From NCBI RefSeq assembly GCF_018449475.1, contig NZ_JAHCQH010000020.1, positions 124,001 to 188,000 of the forward strand: a stretch of 64,000 nt of DNA. Reading direction: 5' to 3'. The stretch comes from Ancylobacter radicis (lineage in GTDB: Bacteria > Pseudomonadota > Alphaproteobacteria > Rhizobiales > Xanthobacteraceae). This document shows, one piece after another, positions 47,680 through 57,793 of this stretch (the stretch's first letter is position 1; every line of letters begins with the position of its first letter). The position numbers and the translations under genes were made by a program. The notes under the pieces were generated by a model. That model saw nothing but the letters and a program-made list of their open reading frames with translations. It did no database searches and had not been told where the DNA came from.

Positions 47680-47975
47680 AGTCCCCCGAGCCCGTGATGG
47701 GAAGGCGCGGTGCCGCCAGCGCCTTCCGTCCCGGTGGTGCCGCTTTTGCCGGCGAAATCATCCTGAGAATGATCGGTATCCGCGCATAAAATCGATCAAT
47801 GATCGCCTGCCATGGAACGTATTGTGGCGCAATGCGTTAGTCGATCACAGCCTACGGGCTCCCAGGATCGCTGAAGCGCAAGACATTTGCGGTTTGAAAT
47901 ACTGAGCCTCTTGGGAGTCCTCCTTGGCGCGCCAGGAATCGGTGCGCTTTGGAAAGCTGTCTTGGAGGATGCATG

Positions 47976-48428
47976 ATGAAGAAAATTTCGATGGTCATTG
48001 CCGCTGCGGCGACATTGTTCTCGGTCGGCATGGCTCCGGCGATGGCGGCTCCGTGGAACGAGGACGGTCTTTCCGGCTGGCGGAGCACCTCGCAAATGGT
48101 TCGCAACAGCCGGGGCAACCAAGCCTATGAGCGCGGCAATTACGGCCGCGACCGGGGTTATTACAATCGCGGCGGTCGCCATTACTATAATGGCCAGCGC
48201 GGTTATAATTACTACCGCCCGGGCTATCGCGAGTATAATGGCTGGTGGTTTCCCGGCGCGGCTTTCGCGGCGGGCGCGCTGATCGGCGGGGCTGTTGCCT
48301 CGCAGCCCAGCTATTCCGGCGGCGGTGGTCACGTCGCGTGGTGCTCGCAGCAGTACCGTTCGTACCGCGCCTCGGACAACACGTTCCAGCCCTATAACGG
48401 CCCGCGTCAGCAGTGTGTCTCTCCGTAA
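47976..48428 (+). CDS. BA14K-family exported protein
   Basis: A 150-residue protein of the BA14K family, an immunoreactive protein group described in Brucella and common in Hyphomicrobiales. It has a signal peptide ([20 protein letters not shown], cut near MAAPW), a long Tyr/Gly/Arg/Asn-rich middle (about 40-90), one hydrophobic glycine-rich segment ([14 protein letters not shown]), and the C-terminal BA14K motif [19 protein letters not shown] with PYNGPRQQC. The two Cys may form a disulfide. GGAGG lies seven bases before this ATG; the ATG one codon earlier is also possible. Confidence 0.9.
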   Translation: MKKISMVIAAAATLFSVGMAPAMAAPWNEDGLSGWRSTSQMVRNSRGNQAYERGNYGRDRGYYNRGGRHYYNGQRGYNYYRPGYREYNGWWFPGAAFAAGALIGGAVASQPSYSGGGGHVAWCSQQYRSYRASDNTFQPYNGPRQQCVSP

Positions 48429-48456
48429 GACGCACACTCTCGCTTAGCACCGAACG

Positions 48457-48489
48457 AGGCCTGCCCGGCACCCGCTGGGCAGGCCTTTT
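48457..48489 (+). terminator. rho-independent terminator after BA14K gene
   Basis: aggcctgccc / gggcaggcct stem (10 bp, 10-base loop) followed by three extra T, 28 bases after the stop codon. Confidence 0.85.
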
Positions 48490-48630
48490 CGTATGGAGCG
48501 ACTTACCCATGGGCACCGATTGCGTCGGCGCTGTCTCGGGCTCACAAAGGCAGGGCCTGCCGATCTGGCGGCGGCACTGGTGAGGCCGGCGCGCCGTGAT
48601 CACGGCCGCCATCGGCAGGAAGTCTCAATC

Positions 48631-50091
48631 GTGGATATCGGCACTCTCTATGAAAGCTGCGACGCCGTTGCCCTGGCGGAGCTGGTGCGCAAGCTGGACG
48701 TTACGCCCGGCGAATTGCTCGACGAGGCCCTGAAACGGGTCGAGGCGCTCAATCCACGCCTCAACGCCGTGACCATGATGCGTGAGAACGTGGCACGCCG
48801 CCTGATCGACGAGGGTCTGTGCGACGGCCCGCTGCGCGGCGTGCCGTTCCTCATCAAGGATCTCGGCTGCGAGGCCATCGACTTTCCCTCAAATAATGGC
48901 TCGCGGCTGTTCGCCGACACGCATTACGGCAAGGATTCCTCGATCTATGCGCGGATCAAGGCCGCCGGTCTTGTAACCTTCGGGCGGACCACCTCGCCGG
49001 AGGGCGGGATTGGCCCGACAACCGAAGCGGCGATCTATGGCGGGCCGACCCGCAACCCCTGGAATCTCGACCATACGACCGGCGGATCGTCCGGTGGCGC
49101 GGCCGCGGCGGTGGCGGCGGGCATCGTGCCGATCGCCCATGGCTCGGACGGCGGCGGCTCGGTGCGCATTCCCGCCTCCAGCTGCGGGCTCTACGGCTTC
49201 AAGGCGACGCGCGCGCGCCTGCCGGATGGACCCTATGTCGGTGAAGGCTGGGCGGGCATGGCCATTGACGGGTTCCTGACCCGTTCGGTGCGGGACACGG
49301 CCGTTCTACTGGATGCAACGCATGGGCCGGACCTTGGCGCCCCCTATGTGGCGCCGCCGCTGGAAAAGGGGTTCCGAAAGTCGATGGAACGGGCCGACCG
49401 GCGGCTGCGGGTCGGTTTTGCGACCACCTCGCTCACCAGCGCGGCGATCCATCCCGAGTGCCGGGCGGCGGTGGAGAAGACCGCGCGCCTGCTGGAGAGC
49501 TTCGGCCACATCGTGGAAGAGGCGCTGCCGAAGGCCGATACGGCGGGCATGATGGCGGCGTGGACCAAGATCGTTGCCTGCGGCAGCGCGCTGTCCGTCG
49601 AGGGCGCGGTGCGCCGCCGGGGGTGGCCGCTGGGCGAGAACGAGATCGAGGGCATCGCGCGCGGCGCCATTGCCTATGCCCGGACCGTGAGCGGCGCGGA
49701 TTATCTTGAGGCGATCAACAAGGTCCACGCCTATGGGCGCGAGATGGCGACCTTCTTCGAACGCTACGATGTGCTGCTGACCGCGACACTGGCCGAACCG
49801 CCAGCGAGGCTCGGGCGCTTCAATCATGCGTCCGACGATTATGTTGAGTACCGCATGGGGCCTGGGCAGGTCTTCGCCTATTCGCCCTTCACCGCCGCTT
49901 TCAATGCCTCCGGCCAACCCGCCGCGTCGCTGCCGCTGCACTGGACGGCGGACGGGCTGCCCGTCGGCGTGCATATCGCCGCCGCCTATGGCCATGACGA
50001 ATTGCTGATCAACCTGAGCGCGCGCATTGAGGAGGCGCTGCCCTGGTTCGACAAGCGCCCGCCCGTGACTTACGCGGCGCTGCGCTCATAG
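48631..50091 (+). CDS. amidase (amidase signature family)
   Basis: Hydrolyses an amide bond with a Ser-cisSer-Lys triad. About 486 residues. Lys is in [12 protein letters not shown] (about 74), cis-Ser in [15 protein letters not shown] (about 151), and the nucleophile Ser in [18 protein letters not shown] (about 175). The GTG start follows AGGA by ten bases; upstream in-frame sequence has a terminator in it and is excluded. The natural substrate is unknown. It faces the YtcJ-type amidohydrolase tail to tail, with a 22-base overlap, and belongs to a group with a polyamine-type transporter. Confidence 0.9.
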   Translation: MDIGTLYESCDAVALAELVRKLDVTPGELLDEALKRVEALNPRLNAVTMMRENVARRLIDEGLCDGPLRGVPFLIKDLGCEAIDFPSNNGSRLFADTHYGKDSSIYARIKAAGLVTFGRTTSPEGGIGPTTEAAIYGGPTRNPWNLDHTTGGSSGGAAAAVAAGIVPIAHGSDGGGSVRIPASSCGLYGFKATRARLPDGPYVGEGWAGMAIDGFLTRSVRDTAVLLDATHGPDLGAPYVAPPLEKGFRKSMERADRRLRVGFATTSLTSAAIHPECRAAVEKTARLLESFGHIVEEALPKADTAGMMAAWTKIVACGSALSVEGAVRRRGWPLGENEIEGIARGAIAYARTVSGADYLEAINKVHAYGREMATFFERYDVLLTATLAEPPARLGRFNHASDDYVEYRMGPGQVFAYSPFTAAFNASGQPAASLPLHWTADGLPVGVHIAAAYGHDELLINLSARIEEALPWFDKRPPVTYAALRS

Positions 50092-51740
50092 GTGACGGCG
50101 CCGCCGCAGATCGTGGCGGCGACGCTCAGTCCATCGATCGCCTCCGGCGCCGTCGCCTCGATGTCGCCGGAGAGGATCACCACATCCGCGAGATAGCCGT
50201 GCTTCAGCACGCCCTTGCGGTCTTCGGTGAACTCGGTGAAGGCGCCGTCGGCGGTGAAGCCGGCGATGGAATCATGTAGGCTCTGGCGCTCATCCGGCGC
50301 GCCCTCGAAGATCGGGCCGCGCGTCATGGCGGTCTTGATGCCGTAGAGCGGGTCCAGCGCGGCGACCGGCCAATCGCTGGCGAAGACAAGCCGCGCACCG
50401 GTATTGCGAATGGTCTGCCAGGAATAGCCGAGCTTCAGCCGCTCCTTGCCGATCATCGAGAGGATCGGCTCGGTCGGGTAGGCGCCGCCCGGCGCGTGGG
50501 TCGGCTGCATGGAGGCGATGACGCCCAATTCGGCGAAGCGCGGCAGGTCCGAGGGGGCGAGAAGCTCGATATGTTCGATCCGGTGGCGGCTGTCGCGCGG
50601 GCCATTGGTGCGCCGCGCCGCCGCATAGCCGTTCAGCGTGCGGTTGACGGCGGCGTCGCCGATGGCGTGGACGGCGATCTGGAATCCCATCCGGTCGGCC
50701 TCGACGCAGATGGCGTCGAACTCATCCGCCTCGAAGAAGGACGAGCCCTTGACGCCCGGCCGGCCGCAATAATCCTCGAACATGTGGGCGGTGTAGGATT
50801 CCACCACGCCATCCATGAAGATCTTGACGAAATCCGCCTTCAGCCGGTCGGAGGTCCAGCGCCGGCGCATCTCCTCGGCCTTGCCGAGATCGGCCAGCGT
50901 CATGCCGGGAATGAAGCGGAACGGCACGCGGCCGCGCACGATCATCCCGCCGGCGCGCTCGATCTCCTCCATCAGCTCCAGCTGATAGAAGTTGCCGTCC
51001 ATGTTGTGGAAGCTGGTGATGCCGAGCGAGGCGCAATAGGCGAGACCGCGCTCGATGAGCGCGCGGTCGACGGCACGCTGCGCGGCGGTGGGGGGCGTGG
51101 CGGGCTCCTTGCCCAGAAGTCCCAGCGCGTCTCGCCCGCCGCTCGGCGACAGCGTGGCCATGGGCGCGAAGGCTTCAAATTCCACAAGTTCGCCGGTGGC
51201 CAAACCGTCTTCGCCCATCACCACCTCAGAGCCGGGCGGCGTCGGATAGCCGTTGAGGATGCCGGCCATCTTCAGCGCGGCGGTGTTCGCCCACATGGTG
51301 TGGTGATCGCTGGCGAAGAAGGCGAGGGGACGCTCCGGCAGCACGCGGTCGAGCAGATGGCGGGTGATCGGCTGATCGGCGCCGAACATGGCATAGGCGG
51401 CCTGTTCAACCATCAGCAACCCGTCGCCCGGCTCAGTCGCGGCCCGCCCCCGCACCGCTGCCGCGATCGCGTCGAAGCCGGTGACGCCGGCCAGCGAGAG
51501 GTTGGAAAGCTGCGCGCCGCCGGTGAAGAGATGGATATGGCTGTCGATGAAGCCGGGCAGCACGGAGGAGCCGCCCGCATCGATCCGCCGTGTCGCTGCG
51601 GAAGCAATCCCCGCCACCTCCGCCCGCGTTCCCACGGCCAGAATAGCCCCTTCTTTCAGAGCGACAGCCTCGGCCCGCGGGTGGGACGGGTCCATGGTGA
51701 TGACCCGGGCATTCTCGATGATGATGTCGGCGGCCGGCAT
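50070..51740 (-). CDS. YtcJ-type metal-dependent amidohydrolase
   Basis: A 556-residue amidohydrolase-3 family protein, related to N-substituted formamide deformylase NfdA and YtcJ. The metal-binding His pair is in [15 protein letters not shown] (about 60-74). Other family segments are [39 protein letters not shown] (about 348-366) and [22 protein letters not shown] carries the late Asp. I start at the ATG six bases after GGGAG. It is divergent from potA, and its C-terminus overlaps the first amidase. Substrate unknown, probably an N-substituted amide. Confidence 0.9.
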   Translation of the reverse strand: MPAADIIIENARVITMDPSHPRAEAVALKEGAILAVGTRAEVAGIASAATRRIDAGGSSVLPGFIDSHIHLFTGGAQLSNLSLAGVTGFDAIAAAVRGRAATEPGDGLLMVEQAAYAMFGADQPITRHLLDRVLPERPLAFFASDHHTMWANTAALKMAGILNGYPTPPGSEVVMGEDGLATGELVEFEAFAPMATLSPSGGRDALGLLGKEPATPPTAAQRAVDRALIERGLAYCASLGITSFHNMDGNFYQLELMEEIERAGGMIVRGRVPFRFIPGMTLADLGKAEEMRRRWTSDRLKADFVKIFMDGVVESYTAHMFEDYCGRPGVKGSSFFEADEFDAICVEADRMGFQIAVHAIGDAAVNRTLNGYAAARRTNGPRDSRHRIEHIELLAPSDLPRFAELGVIASMQPTHAPGGAYPTEPILSMIGKERLKLGYSWQTIRNTGARLVFASDWPVAALDPLYGIKTAMTRGPIFEGAPDERQSLHDSIAGFTADGAFTEFTEDRKGVLKHGYLADVVILSGDIEATAPEAIDGLSVAATICGGAVTYERSAA

Positions 51741-51894
51741 GACGACTCCCAAAATTTGGACGGTCCCAAAATTTGATCACATTCTTACCCAGACGCCTTG
51801 TCGCCCGCCAAGCCGTCAAATAGGCTTCGCTCCAACAATAATTGGCGCACCCCCTTCCGCGCCTCTGCGACCACAGACGACAACAGGTGCGAGT

Positions 51895-53001
51895 ATGCCA
51901 GACCCTTCCTTGGCGCGTGACCAGCGTGTGGCCATTGAAGCAAGGGGGATCGTCAAGGAATTCGGCCAGGGTCCAACCGCGCTGCGTGCCCTCGACAATG
52001 TCTCGGTGACCATTCGCGAGAACGAGTTTTTCACGCTTCTAGGGCCCTCCGGCTGTGGCAAGACCACGCTGCTGCGGATGATTGCCGGCTTCGAGTATCC
52101 GAGCGAGGGCGCGATTCTGCTCTATGGCGAGGACATTGCTGGGCTGCCGCCCTTCAAGCGGCCGATCAACACCGTGTTCCAGAGCTACGCGCTGTTCCCG
52201 CACCTCACCGTGCGCGAGAACATCGCCTTCGGGCTGGAAATGCTCGGCCGTCCGAAGGCGGAGATCACCAGTCGCGTGGCCGCCATGCTGAAGCTGGTGC
52301 GGATGGAGGAGCTGGCGGAGCGCCGTACCGACCAGATCTCCGGCGGCCAGGCCCAGCGCGTCGCGCTTGCCCGCGCCCTTGCCCCCAGCCCGAAGGTGTT
52401 GCTGCTCGACGAGCCGCTCTCGGCGCTGGACTACAAGCTGCGCAAGGAGATGCAGATCGAGCTCAAGCGGATGCAGAGCGAGACCGGCATCACCTTCGTC
52501 TTCGTCACCCACGACCAGGAAGAAGCCCTGACCATGTCCGACCGCATCGCGGTCATGTCAAAGGGCAAGGTCCTGCAGATCGGCTCCCCCTGGGACATTT
52601 ACGACAAGCCGGCCGACCGCTTTGTCGCTGACTTCATTGGCGAGACCAATTTTCTCGTCGCTTCCGTCATCGCTACCGGGAGCAATATGGTCCGGGTCCG
52701 GCTGGCCACGGGCGCCGAGATCGACGCGACCGTTACCGAGGGATGGCAGCCGACCGGCGAGGTCACGGTGGCGGTTCGCCCCGAGCATGCGCGGGCGGTG
52801 GCCAGCGGCGGGCACATCGCTGGCATGGTCGAGAACGTCGTCTATTTCGGCACCGACACGCATATCCATGTGCGGCTCGATGGAGCGACCGGCTTCATGG
52901 TGCGCCAGCAGAATTCGCGCAGCCAGTCCTGCGGCTTCGCCGTTGGCGACCGGATCGGCATCGACATCGCCGCCGACGCCGCGCAAGTGCTGAGGGACTG
53001 A
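51895..53001 (+). CDS. potA: polyamine-type ABC transporter ATP-binding protein PotA
   Basis: ATPase of a spermidine/putrescine-type importer, 368 residues. Walker [19 protein letters not shown] (about 51-68), Q-loop [12 protein letters not shown], signature [16 protein letters not shown] (about 147-162), Walker [16 protein letters not shown], and a TOBE domain (about 285-360). It starts potA-potB-potC-potD on the plus strand, divergent from the amidohydrolase. The real substrate may differ from polyamine given the amidase context. Confidence 0.92.
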   Translation: MPDPSLARDQRVAIEARGIVKEFGQGPTALRALDNVSVTIRENEFFTLLGPSGCGKTTLLRMIAGFEYPSEGAILLYGEDIAGLPPFKRPINTVFQSYALFPHLTVRENIAFGLEMLGRPKAEITSRVAAMLKLVRMEELAERRTDQISGGQAQRVALARALAPSPKVLLLDEPLSALDYKLRKEMQIELKRMQSETGITFVFVTHDQEEALTMSDRIAVMSKGKVLQIGSPWDIYDKPADRFVADFIGETNFLVASVIATGSNMVRVRLATGAEIDATVTEGWQPTGEVTVAVRPEHARAVASGGHIAGMVENVVYFGTDTHIHVRLDGATGFMVRQQNSRSQSCGFAVGDRIGIDIAADAAQVLRD

Positions 53002-53003
53002 CC

Positions 53004-53927
53004 ATGGCCAGCGCAGCCGACGCCGCCCGGCGAGCCGAAAACGAGAAGACCCGCAGCCGCTGGCTGCTCTCGGCGCCGGCACTCGTCATCATCTTCGTCG
53101 CCGCGATCGGTCCACTCTTCGTCATGCTGGCCTATTCCTTCATGGCGAAGGGCGACTATGGCGATGTGAAATACGGCCAGTTCTCGCTCGATGGCTGGTT
53201 CTCGGTGTTCCTGCAGCGGGACATCTTCGACGATACGATCGGCATCGCCGAGGCGCATCTGTCGATCATCTGGCGCTCGGTGCGCCTGTCGGTGATCACC
53301 ACCGCGGTGACGCTGCTGCTGGGGTTTCCCACCGCCTATTTCATCGCGACGCGCCCGAGGCACACGCGGGAAATCTGGGTCTTCCTCGTCACCATACCGT
53401 TCTGGACCAACCTGCTGATCCGCACCTTCGCCATGCAGCAGGTGATCCGCAACGAGGGCATCCTCAACACGCTGCTGATGTGGCTGCACGTCATCGATGA
53501 GCCCTTGCAGATCATGTACTCCGACTGGGCGATCCTGTTCGGCATGGTCTATGTCTACCTGCCGCTGATGGTGCTGCCGCTCTATGCGAGCATGGAAAAG
53601 CTGGACTTCCGGCTGATCGAGGCGGGGTATGACCTGTATGCGGGCCGGCTCGCCGTGCTTCGCCGCATTATCATACCTCTGGTCAAGCCGGGTGTTGTCG
53701 CCGGCTCGATCCTGGTCTTCATTCCCTCGCTCGGTGCCTATGTCATTCCGCGCGTGCTCGGCGGCGGCAAGAACATGATGATCGGCAACCTCATCGAGTT
53801 GCAGTTCGGCGCCGGCCGCAACTGGCCTCTGGGGGCGGCCCTTTCCATCGCGCTGATGGCGGCGGTGATGGTGGCGCTGCTTTTCTATGTGCGGAACGCG
53901 GCACGCTCGGGGGCGCAACATGGCTAG
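53004..53927 (+). CDS. potB: polyamine-type ABC transporter permease PotB
   Basis: Inner-membrane subunit, 307 residues, with six helices (first at about 23-45: LLSAPALVIIFVAAIGPLFV). The conserved permease loop EAGYDLYAGRLAVLRRIIIP (about 211-230) contacts the ATPase. VTIPFWTNLLIRTFAM is typical of PotB. The ATG is two bases after the potA stop, and the 3' end overlaps potC by eight bases. Confidence 0.93.
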   Translation: MASAADAARRAENEKTRSRWLLSAPALVIIFVAAIGPLFVMLAYSFMAKGDYGDVKYGQFSLDGWFSVFLQRDIFDDTIGIAEAHLSIIWRSVRLSVITTAVTLLLGFPTAYFIATRPRHTREIWVFLVTIPFWTNLLIRTFAMQQVIRNEGILNTLLMWLHVIDEPLQIMYSDWAILFGMVYVYLPLMVLPLYASMEKLDFRLIEAGYDLYAGRLAVLRRIIIPLVKPGVVAGSILVFIPSLGAYVIPRVLGGGKNMMIGNLIELQFGAGRNWPLGAALSIALMAAVMVALLFYVRNAARSGAQHG

Positions 53928-54720
53928 GCACTTCGACATTCGTTCGCAGCCCGGCTTTCCGCTCATCGCGCTGTTTACCTTCGCGATGCTCTACCTGCCG
54001 ATCGTCACCCTCGTCGTCTACGCCTTCAATGCGAGCGACTCGGTATCGCAATGGGGCGGCTTCTCGCTGCGCTGGTTTGCCGATGCATGGGACAATTCGG
54101 CGGTGCAGGATGCGGCGCTGCGCTCGATCATCATCGCCCTCTGCGCCGCGACGATCGCGACCATCGCGGCGACCATGGCGGCGATTGCCACCACGCGAAC
54201 CGCGCCCTATCGCGGGCTTGGCGTCAAATATGCCTTCATCAACACCCCGCTGATGGTGCCGGAGATCGTCACCGCCGTGGCGCTGCTGATCGTGTTCTCT
54301 CGCATCAAGGTGTGGACCGGCTATTCCGGCCTCGGCTACCTTATCATCGCCCACACCGCCTTCTGCATCCCCTTCGCCTATCTGCCGATCCGGGCGCGGC
54401 TGGAGAGCATGGACTCCACTCTGGAGCGCGCGGCGGCGGACCTCTACGCCACGCCCTGGATGGCCTTCCGGCGGGTGACGCTGCCCTTGCTGCGGCCGGG
54501 CATTATCGCCGGCTTCATGCTCGCCTTCGTCATCTCGCTGGATGATGTGGTCATCACCGAATTCGTCAAATCCGGCGGGCAGGACACCTTGCCGACCTAC
54601 ATGCTCGGCCAGATCCGGCGCGCCGTGACCCCCGAGATCAACGCCATCGCGACCGCTTTCCTCGCTCTGTCGGTGATCCTCGTCACGGCGTTCTTCTTCA
54701 TCAACCGCCGCAAGACCTGA
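53920..54720 (+). CDS. potC: polyamine-type ABC transporter permease PotC
   Basis: Second membrane subunit, 266 residues with six helices (first about 14-36: FPLIALFTFAMLYLPIVTLV). The EAA-like loop is RAAADLYATPWMAFRRVTLP (about 178-197). FVISLDDVVITEFVKSGG near 215-232 is characteristic of PotC. It starts eight bases inside potB, and potD follows after 27 bases. Confidence 0.93.
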   Translation: MARHFDIRSQPGFPLIALFTFAMLYLPIVTLVVYAFNASDSVSQWGGFSLRWFADAWDNSAVQDAALRSIIIALCAATIATIAATMAAIATTRTAPYRGLGVKYAFINTPLMVPEIVTAVALLIVFSRIKVWTGYSGLGYLIIAHTAFCIPFAYLPIRARLESMDSTLERAAADLYATPWMAFRRVTLPLLRPGIIAGFMLAFVISLDDVVITEFVKSGGQDTLPTYMLGQIRRAVTPEINAIATAFLALSVILVTAFFFINRRKT

Positions 54721-54747
54721 ACAACAAGACCCTTACGGAGACGGAAC

Positions 54748-55782
54748 ATGAACTGGAAGATGACGGCCGCCTCGGCGGCGATCGCCCTGCTCGGTCTGGC
54801 CGGGACGGCCATGGCCGAGGGCAACCTCAACATCTACAATTGGGGCGACTACACCAGCCCCGAGCTGATCAAGAAGTTCGAGGACAAATACAAGGTCAAG
54901 GTCACGGTAACCGACTACGATTCGAACGACACGGCGCTGGCCAAGATCCGCGCCGGCGGCCACGGCTTCGATATCGTGGTGCCCTCGGCCAATTACCTGC
55001 CGATCTGGGTCAAGGAAGGCCTGCTGCTGGAGGCCCGCCCGGACCAGATGTCGAACTTCAAGAATGTCGATGAGCGTTGGGTCAACGTTCCGTGGGATCC
55101 GGGCCGTCACTATTCCGTGCCGTGGCAGTGGGGCCTGAGCGGCATCGGCATCAACAAGAAGGTGTATAGCGGCGACATCAACACCTCCGCCATCTTCCTT
55201 GATCCGCCGAAGGAACTGGTCGGCAAGATCAATGTCGAGCCGGAGATGAACGATGTTCTCTTCGCCACCATCAAATATCTGGGCGGCGAGTGGTGCACGA
55301 CGGACAAGGCGCTGCTGAAGAAGGTGCGCGACAAGCTGGTTGAGGCGAAGCCGAAATGGCTCGCCATGGACTACAGCGTGACCGAGAAGCTGCCCTCGGG
55401 CGATTATGCGGCCGTCTATTACTGGAACGGCGCCATCCTGCGCTCGCGCCTCAAGAACCCGGACATCGCCTTCGGTTATCCGAAGGAAGGCTACCCGGTG
55501 TTCATGGACAGCGTGGCGATCCTGAAGGATGCCAAGAACCCCGAGAACGCCAAGCTGTTCATGAACTTCATCATGGAGCCGGAGAACGCGGCGCTGATCT
55601 CGGCCTTCGCCAAATATGCCAATGGCATCAAGGGCTCGGAGCAGTTCTTCCCGGCCGACATGAAGGGTGCCCCGGAACTGAACGTGCCGGCGCAGTTCGA
55701 GAAGGCCGGCGAGTTCCTCGCCACCTGCGCGCCGGAAGTCTCGGAGCTCTATGCCCGCATCTGGACCGACGTGAACAAGTGA
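54748..55782 (+). CDS. potD: polyamine-type periplasmic binding protein PotD/PotF
   Basis: Substrate-binding protein of the importer, 344 residues. Signal peptide to about AMAEG (residue 22), then NLNIYNWGDYTSPELIKKFE (about 24-43), the segment that holds polyamines in PotD/PotF, and VPWQWGLSGIGINK. The C-terminus ends ELYARIWTDVNK. Whether the amine-coordinating residues are all present cannot be judged without alignment. A terminator follows. Confidence 0.92.
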   Translation: MNWKMTAASAAIALLGLAGTAMAEGNLNIYNWGDYTSPELIKKFEDKYKVKVTVTDYDSNDTALAKIRAGGHGFDIVVPSANYLPIWVKEGLLLEARPDQMSNFKNVDERWVNVPWDPGRHYSVPWQWGLSGIGINKKVYSGDINTSAIFLDPPKELVGKINVEPEMNDVLFATIKYLGGEWCTTDKALLKKVRDKLVEAKPKWLAMDYSVTEKLPSGDYAAVYYWNGAILRSRLKNPDIAFGYPKEGYPVFMDSVAILKDAKNPENAKLFMNFIMEPENAALISAFAKYANGIKGSEQFFPADMKGAPELNVPAQFEKAGEFLATCAPEVSELYARIWTDVNK

Positions 55783-55795
55783 CCACGTGACGCAA

Positions 55796-55823
55796 ACCCG
55801 GCGGGCACCCATGCCCGTCGGGT
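55796..55823 (+). terminator. terminator after potD
   Basis: acccggcgggca / tgcccgtcgggt (12-bp stem with one G-T pair, 4-base loop), 13 bases after the potD stop, followed by attaaaa. It may also serve the small minus-strand gene whose end is just beyond. Confidence 0.75.
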
Positions 55824-55857
55824 ATTAAAACACCGGAATGGAGCCGGTCGCCGCGGC

Positions 55858-55995
55858 TCAACGCTCCTTGAGCATCTCGATCATGGAGCGCAGGCTTTCA
55901 TTTAGCGTGATGAAGCGCGGCCGAAACGCCGCCGGAGCCACGACGGCGGCCATCATTACCAGCAGTAGAGACAGGCGGTAGCGCAGCAGGGTCAT
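55858..55995 (-). CDS. possible small membrane peptide, 45 residues
   Basis: A 45-residue frame starting MTLLRYRLSLLLVMMAAVVA: basic N-terminus and one hydrophobic helix, followed by a charged tail ending SMIEMLKER. The start has only a weak GAG-type ribosome site. It lies between the potD terminator and the second amidase, on the opposite strand. Small size and lack of a known family make it uncertain, but the composition is unlike random antisense translation. Confidence 0.35.
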   Translation of the reverse strand: MTLLRYRLSLLLVMMAAVVAPAAFRPRFITLNESLRSMIEMLKER

Positions 55996-56115
55996 GTCCG
56001 CTCTCGTGCGGGGCCGCGCTGTAAACGCGCCTTCCGGGTAGCAATAGCTTACCGCGACGCTGCGACAATTCGTAATTTCTCGCCTCAGGGTTTTCACCAG
56101 TGCCGGGAGACGGCC

Positions 56116-57528
56116 ATGTCGCTCATGGAACTGACGGCAAGCGAGCTGTCGCGGGGCATTGCCGCGCGGGCGTTCCGACCTTCCGAGGTGATGGCGGCCT
56201 ATCTCCAGCATCTGCCAGCCAATGCGACGATCAACGCCATTGTCGCGCCCCGTGATCCCGACGCGCTGATGGATGAAGCGCGGGCGGCCGATGACGCCCC
56301 GCGTACCGGCTGGCTGCACGGCCTGCCGTTGGCGGTGAAGGATCTCGTCGCCGTGCGCGGACTGCGCACCACCTATGGTTCGCCGCTCTATCGCGACCAT
56401 GTGCCGGAGGCCGACGACCTGCTGGCCGCGCGGTTGCGGGCGGCGGGGGCTATCTTCACCGGCAAGACCAATACGCCCGAATGGGGCCATGGCAGCCACA
56501 GCTTCAATCCGGTCTATGGGGCGACGCGCAATCCGTATGATATTACCCGCGCGGCGGGTGGGTCATCGGGTGGGGCGGCGGCGGCGCTGGCGGCCCGGCT
56601 GGTCCCGGTGGCGGATGGCTCGGACATGATGGGTAGCCTGCGCAACCCGGCCGCCTTCTGCAATGTCTATGGCTTCCGTCCGAGTTGGGGGCTAGTTCCA
56701 GCCGATGCCGAGGGCGATACTTTCATGGCGACGCTGGCAACCGACGGGCCGATGGGCCGCACGGTGGAAGATGTTGCCCGGCTTCTGGAAACCCTGTCCG
56801 GCGAGAACCCCGCCGCGCCTTTCCCGCGCCCGGCCTTCCGCTATGAGCCGGGGCCTCCGGCCGATCTGGCCGGCGTGCGGATCGGCTGGCTGGGCGATTG
56901 GGGCGGCGCCTATCCGTGCGAGCCGGGCATTCTCGACCTCTGCGAGCGCGGGCTCGCGGTGCTGGAGAGCCTTGGCGCCCATGTCGAGCCCCTGCCGCCG
57001 CCCTTTCCCGCGGAGGACCTCTGGCGCGCCTGGATCCATCTGCGTGGCTTCCTCAATGCCGGCTCCAAGGGCCCGCTCTGGGCGAATCCCGAGACGCGGG
57101 CGCAGCTCAAGCCGGAAACGGTGTGGGAAATCGAGTTCGGCCGCAGCGTGACGGCCGCCGACGCCTATGCGGCGAGCGTCGTCCGTTCGCGCTGGTATCA
57201 TGTAGCCTCAACGCTGTTTGATGCTTATGACCTGCTGGTGATGCCGGCGGCCCAGGTCTGGCCGTTTCCGGTGGAGTGGCGCTGGCCGCAGAGCATCAAT
57301 GGGCGAACGCTCGACACCTATCATCGCTGGATGGAGGTTGTGGTTCCGGTGAGCCTGATCGGCCTGCCCGCGCTCGCTATGCCCTGTGGTTTCGGCCCGC
57401 AGGGTCTCCCGATGGGCATACAGCTCATCGGCCGGTTCGGCGCGGATCGCCAGGTGCTCGCGGCCGGTGAGCGGTACCATCAGGCAACGCAATGGCCGCA
57501 GAAGCAAATTCCGAAGCTGGGTGGGTGA
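56116..57528 (+). CDS. amidase (amidase signature family), second copy type
   Basis: A 470-residue amidase. Lys in [12 protein letters not shown] (about 74), cis-Ser in [18 protein letters not shown] (about 150), and nucleophile Ser in [18 protein letters not shown] (about 173). The usual small residues of the GSDTGGS core are replaced by two Met (GSDMMGS), a variant I have seen in a subgroup of amidases, so it is probably active on a distinct substrate. The ATG follows GGGAGA by about six bases. It lies just behind potABCD, suggesting that it acts on what the transporter brings in. Confidence 0.9.
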   Translation: MSLMELTASELSRGIAARAFRPSEVMAAYLQHLPANATINAIVAPRDPDALMDEARAADDAPRTGWLHGLPLAVKDLVAVRGLRTTYGSPLYRDHVPEADDLLAARLRAAGAIFTGKTNTPEWGHGSHSFNPVYGATRNPYDITRAAGGSSGGAAAALAARLVPVADGSDMMGSLRNPAAFCNVYGFRPSWGLVPADAEGDTFMATLATDGPMGRTVEDVARLLETLSGENPAAPFPRPAFRYEPGPPADLAGVRIGWLGDWGGAYPCEPGILDLCERGLAVLESLGAHVEPLPPPFPAEDLWRAWIHLRGFLNAGSKGPLWANPETRAQLKPETVWEIEFGRSVTAADAYAASVVRSRWYHVASTLFDAYDLLVMPAAQVWPFPVEWRWPQSINGRTLDTYHRWMEVVVPVSLIGLPALAMPCGFGPQGLPMGIQLIGRFGADRQVLAAGERYHQATQWPQKQIPKLGG

Positions 57529-57600
57529 GTTAGCCGATCCCGTCATCTACCGGCCGCATGGTCGATAAGATGTTCCGACCCGCCGACTGTTCTCTGAGTG

Positions 57601-57677
57601 TGGTAGCGGGAGAGGGACTTGAACCCCCGACCCCAGGATTATGATTCCCGTGCTCTAACCAGCTGAGCTACCCCGCC
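57601..57677 (-). tRNA. tRNA-Met (CAT anticodon, elongator type)
   Basis: Reading the minus strand, GGCGGGGTAGCTCAGCTGG... folds into a cloverleaf of 77 nt with the CCA end encoded. The acceptor stem GGCGGGG pairs with CTCCCGCT-side bases, the T-arm holds GGTTCAAGTCC, and the anticodon loop reads aatCATaat. The D-arm and acceptor match alphaproteobacterial elongator tRNA-Met better than initiator or tRNA-Ile2. Confidence 0.92.
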
Positions 57678-57793
57678 ACACCGCGCGACCCGAGGGCCGC
57701 TCGCAGAGTGGCGCGATATAAGGAAGGGGGCTGGACGGTGTCAAGGCGGGAGAGGCCGCCCGAACGCTCTTTCCTCAGTCGCGCGGCGCGCAG

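Noticed and set aside
57601-57677. tRNA-Ile2 (CAT with lysidine) instead of tRNA-Met
   Set aside because: The acceptor and D-arm match alphaproteobacterial elongator tRNA-Met; tRNA-Ile2 there has a different acceptor stem.
57529-57793. Integration site for a mobile element next to the tRNA
   Set aside because: No integrase gene, direct repeat of the tRNA end or change in composition on either side.
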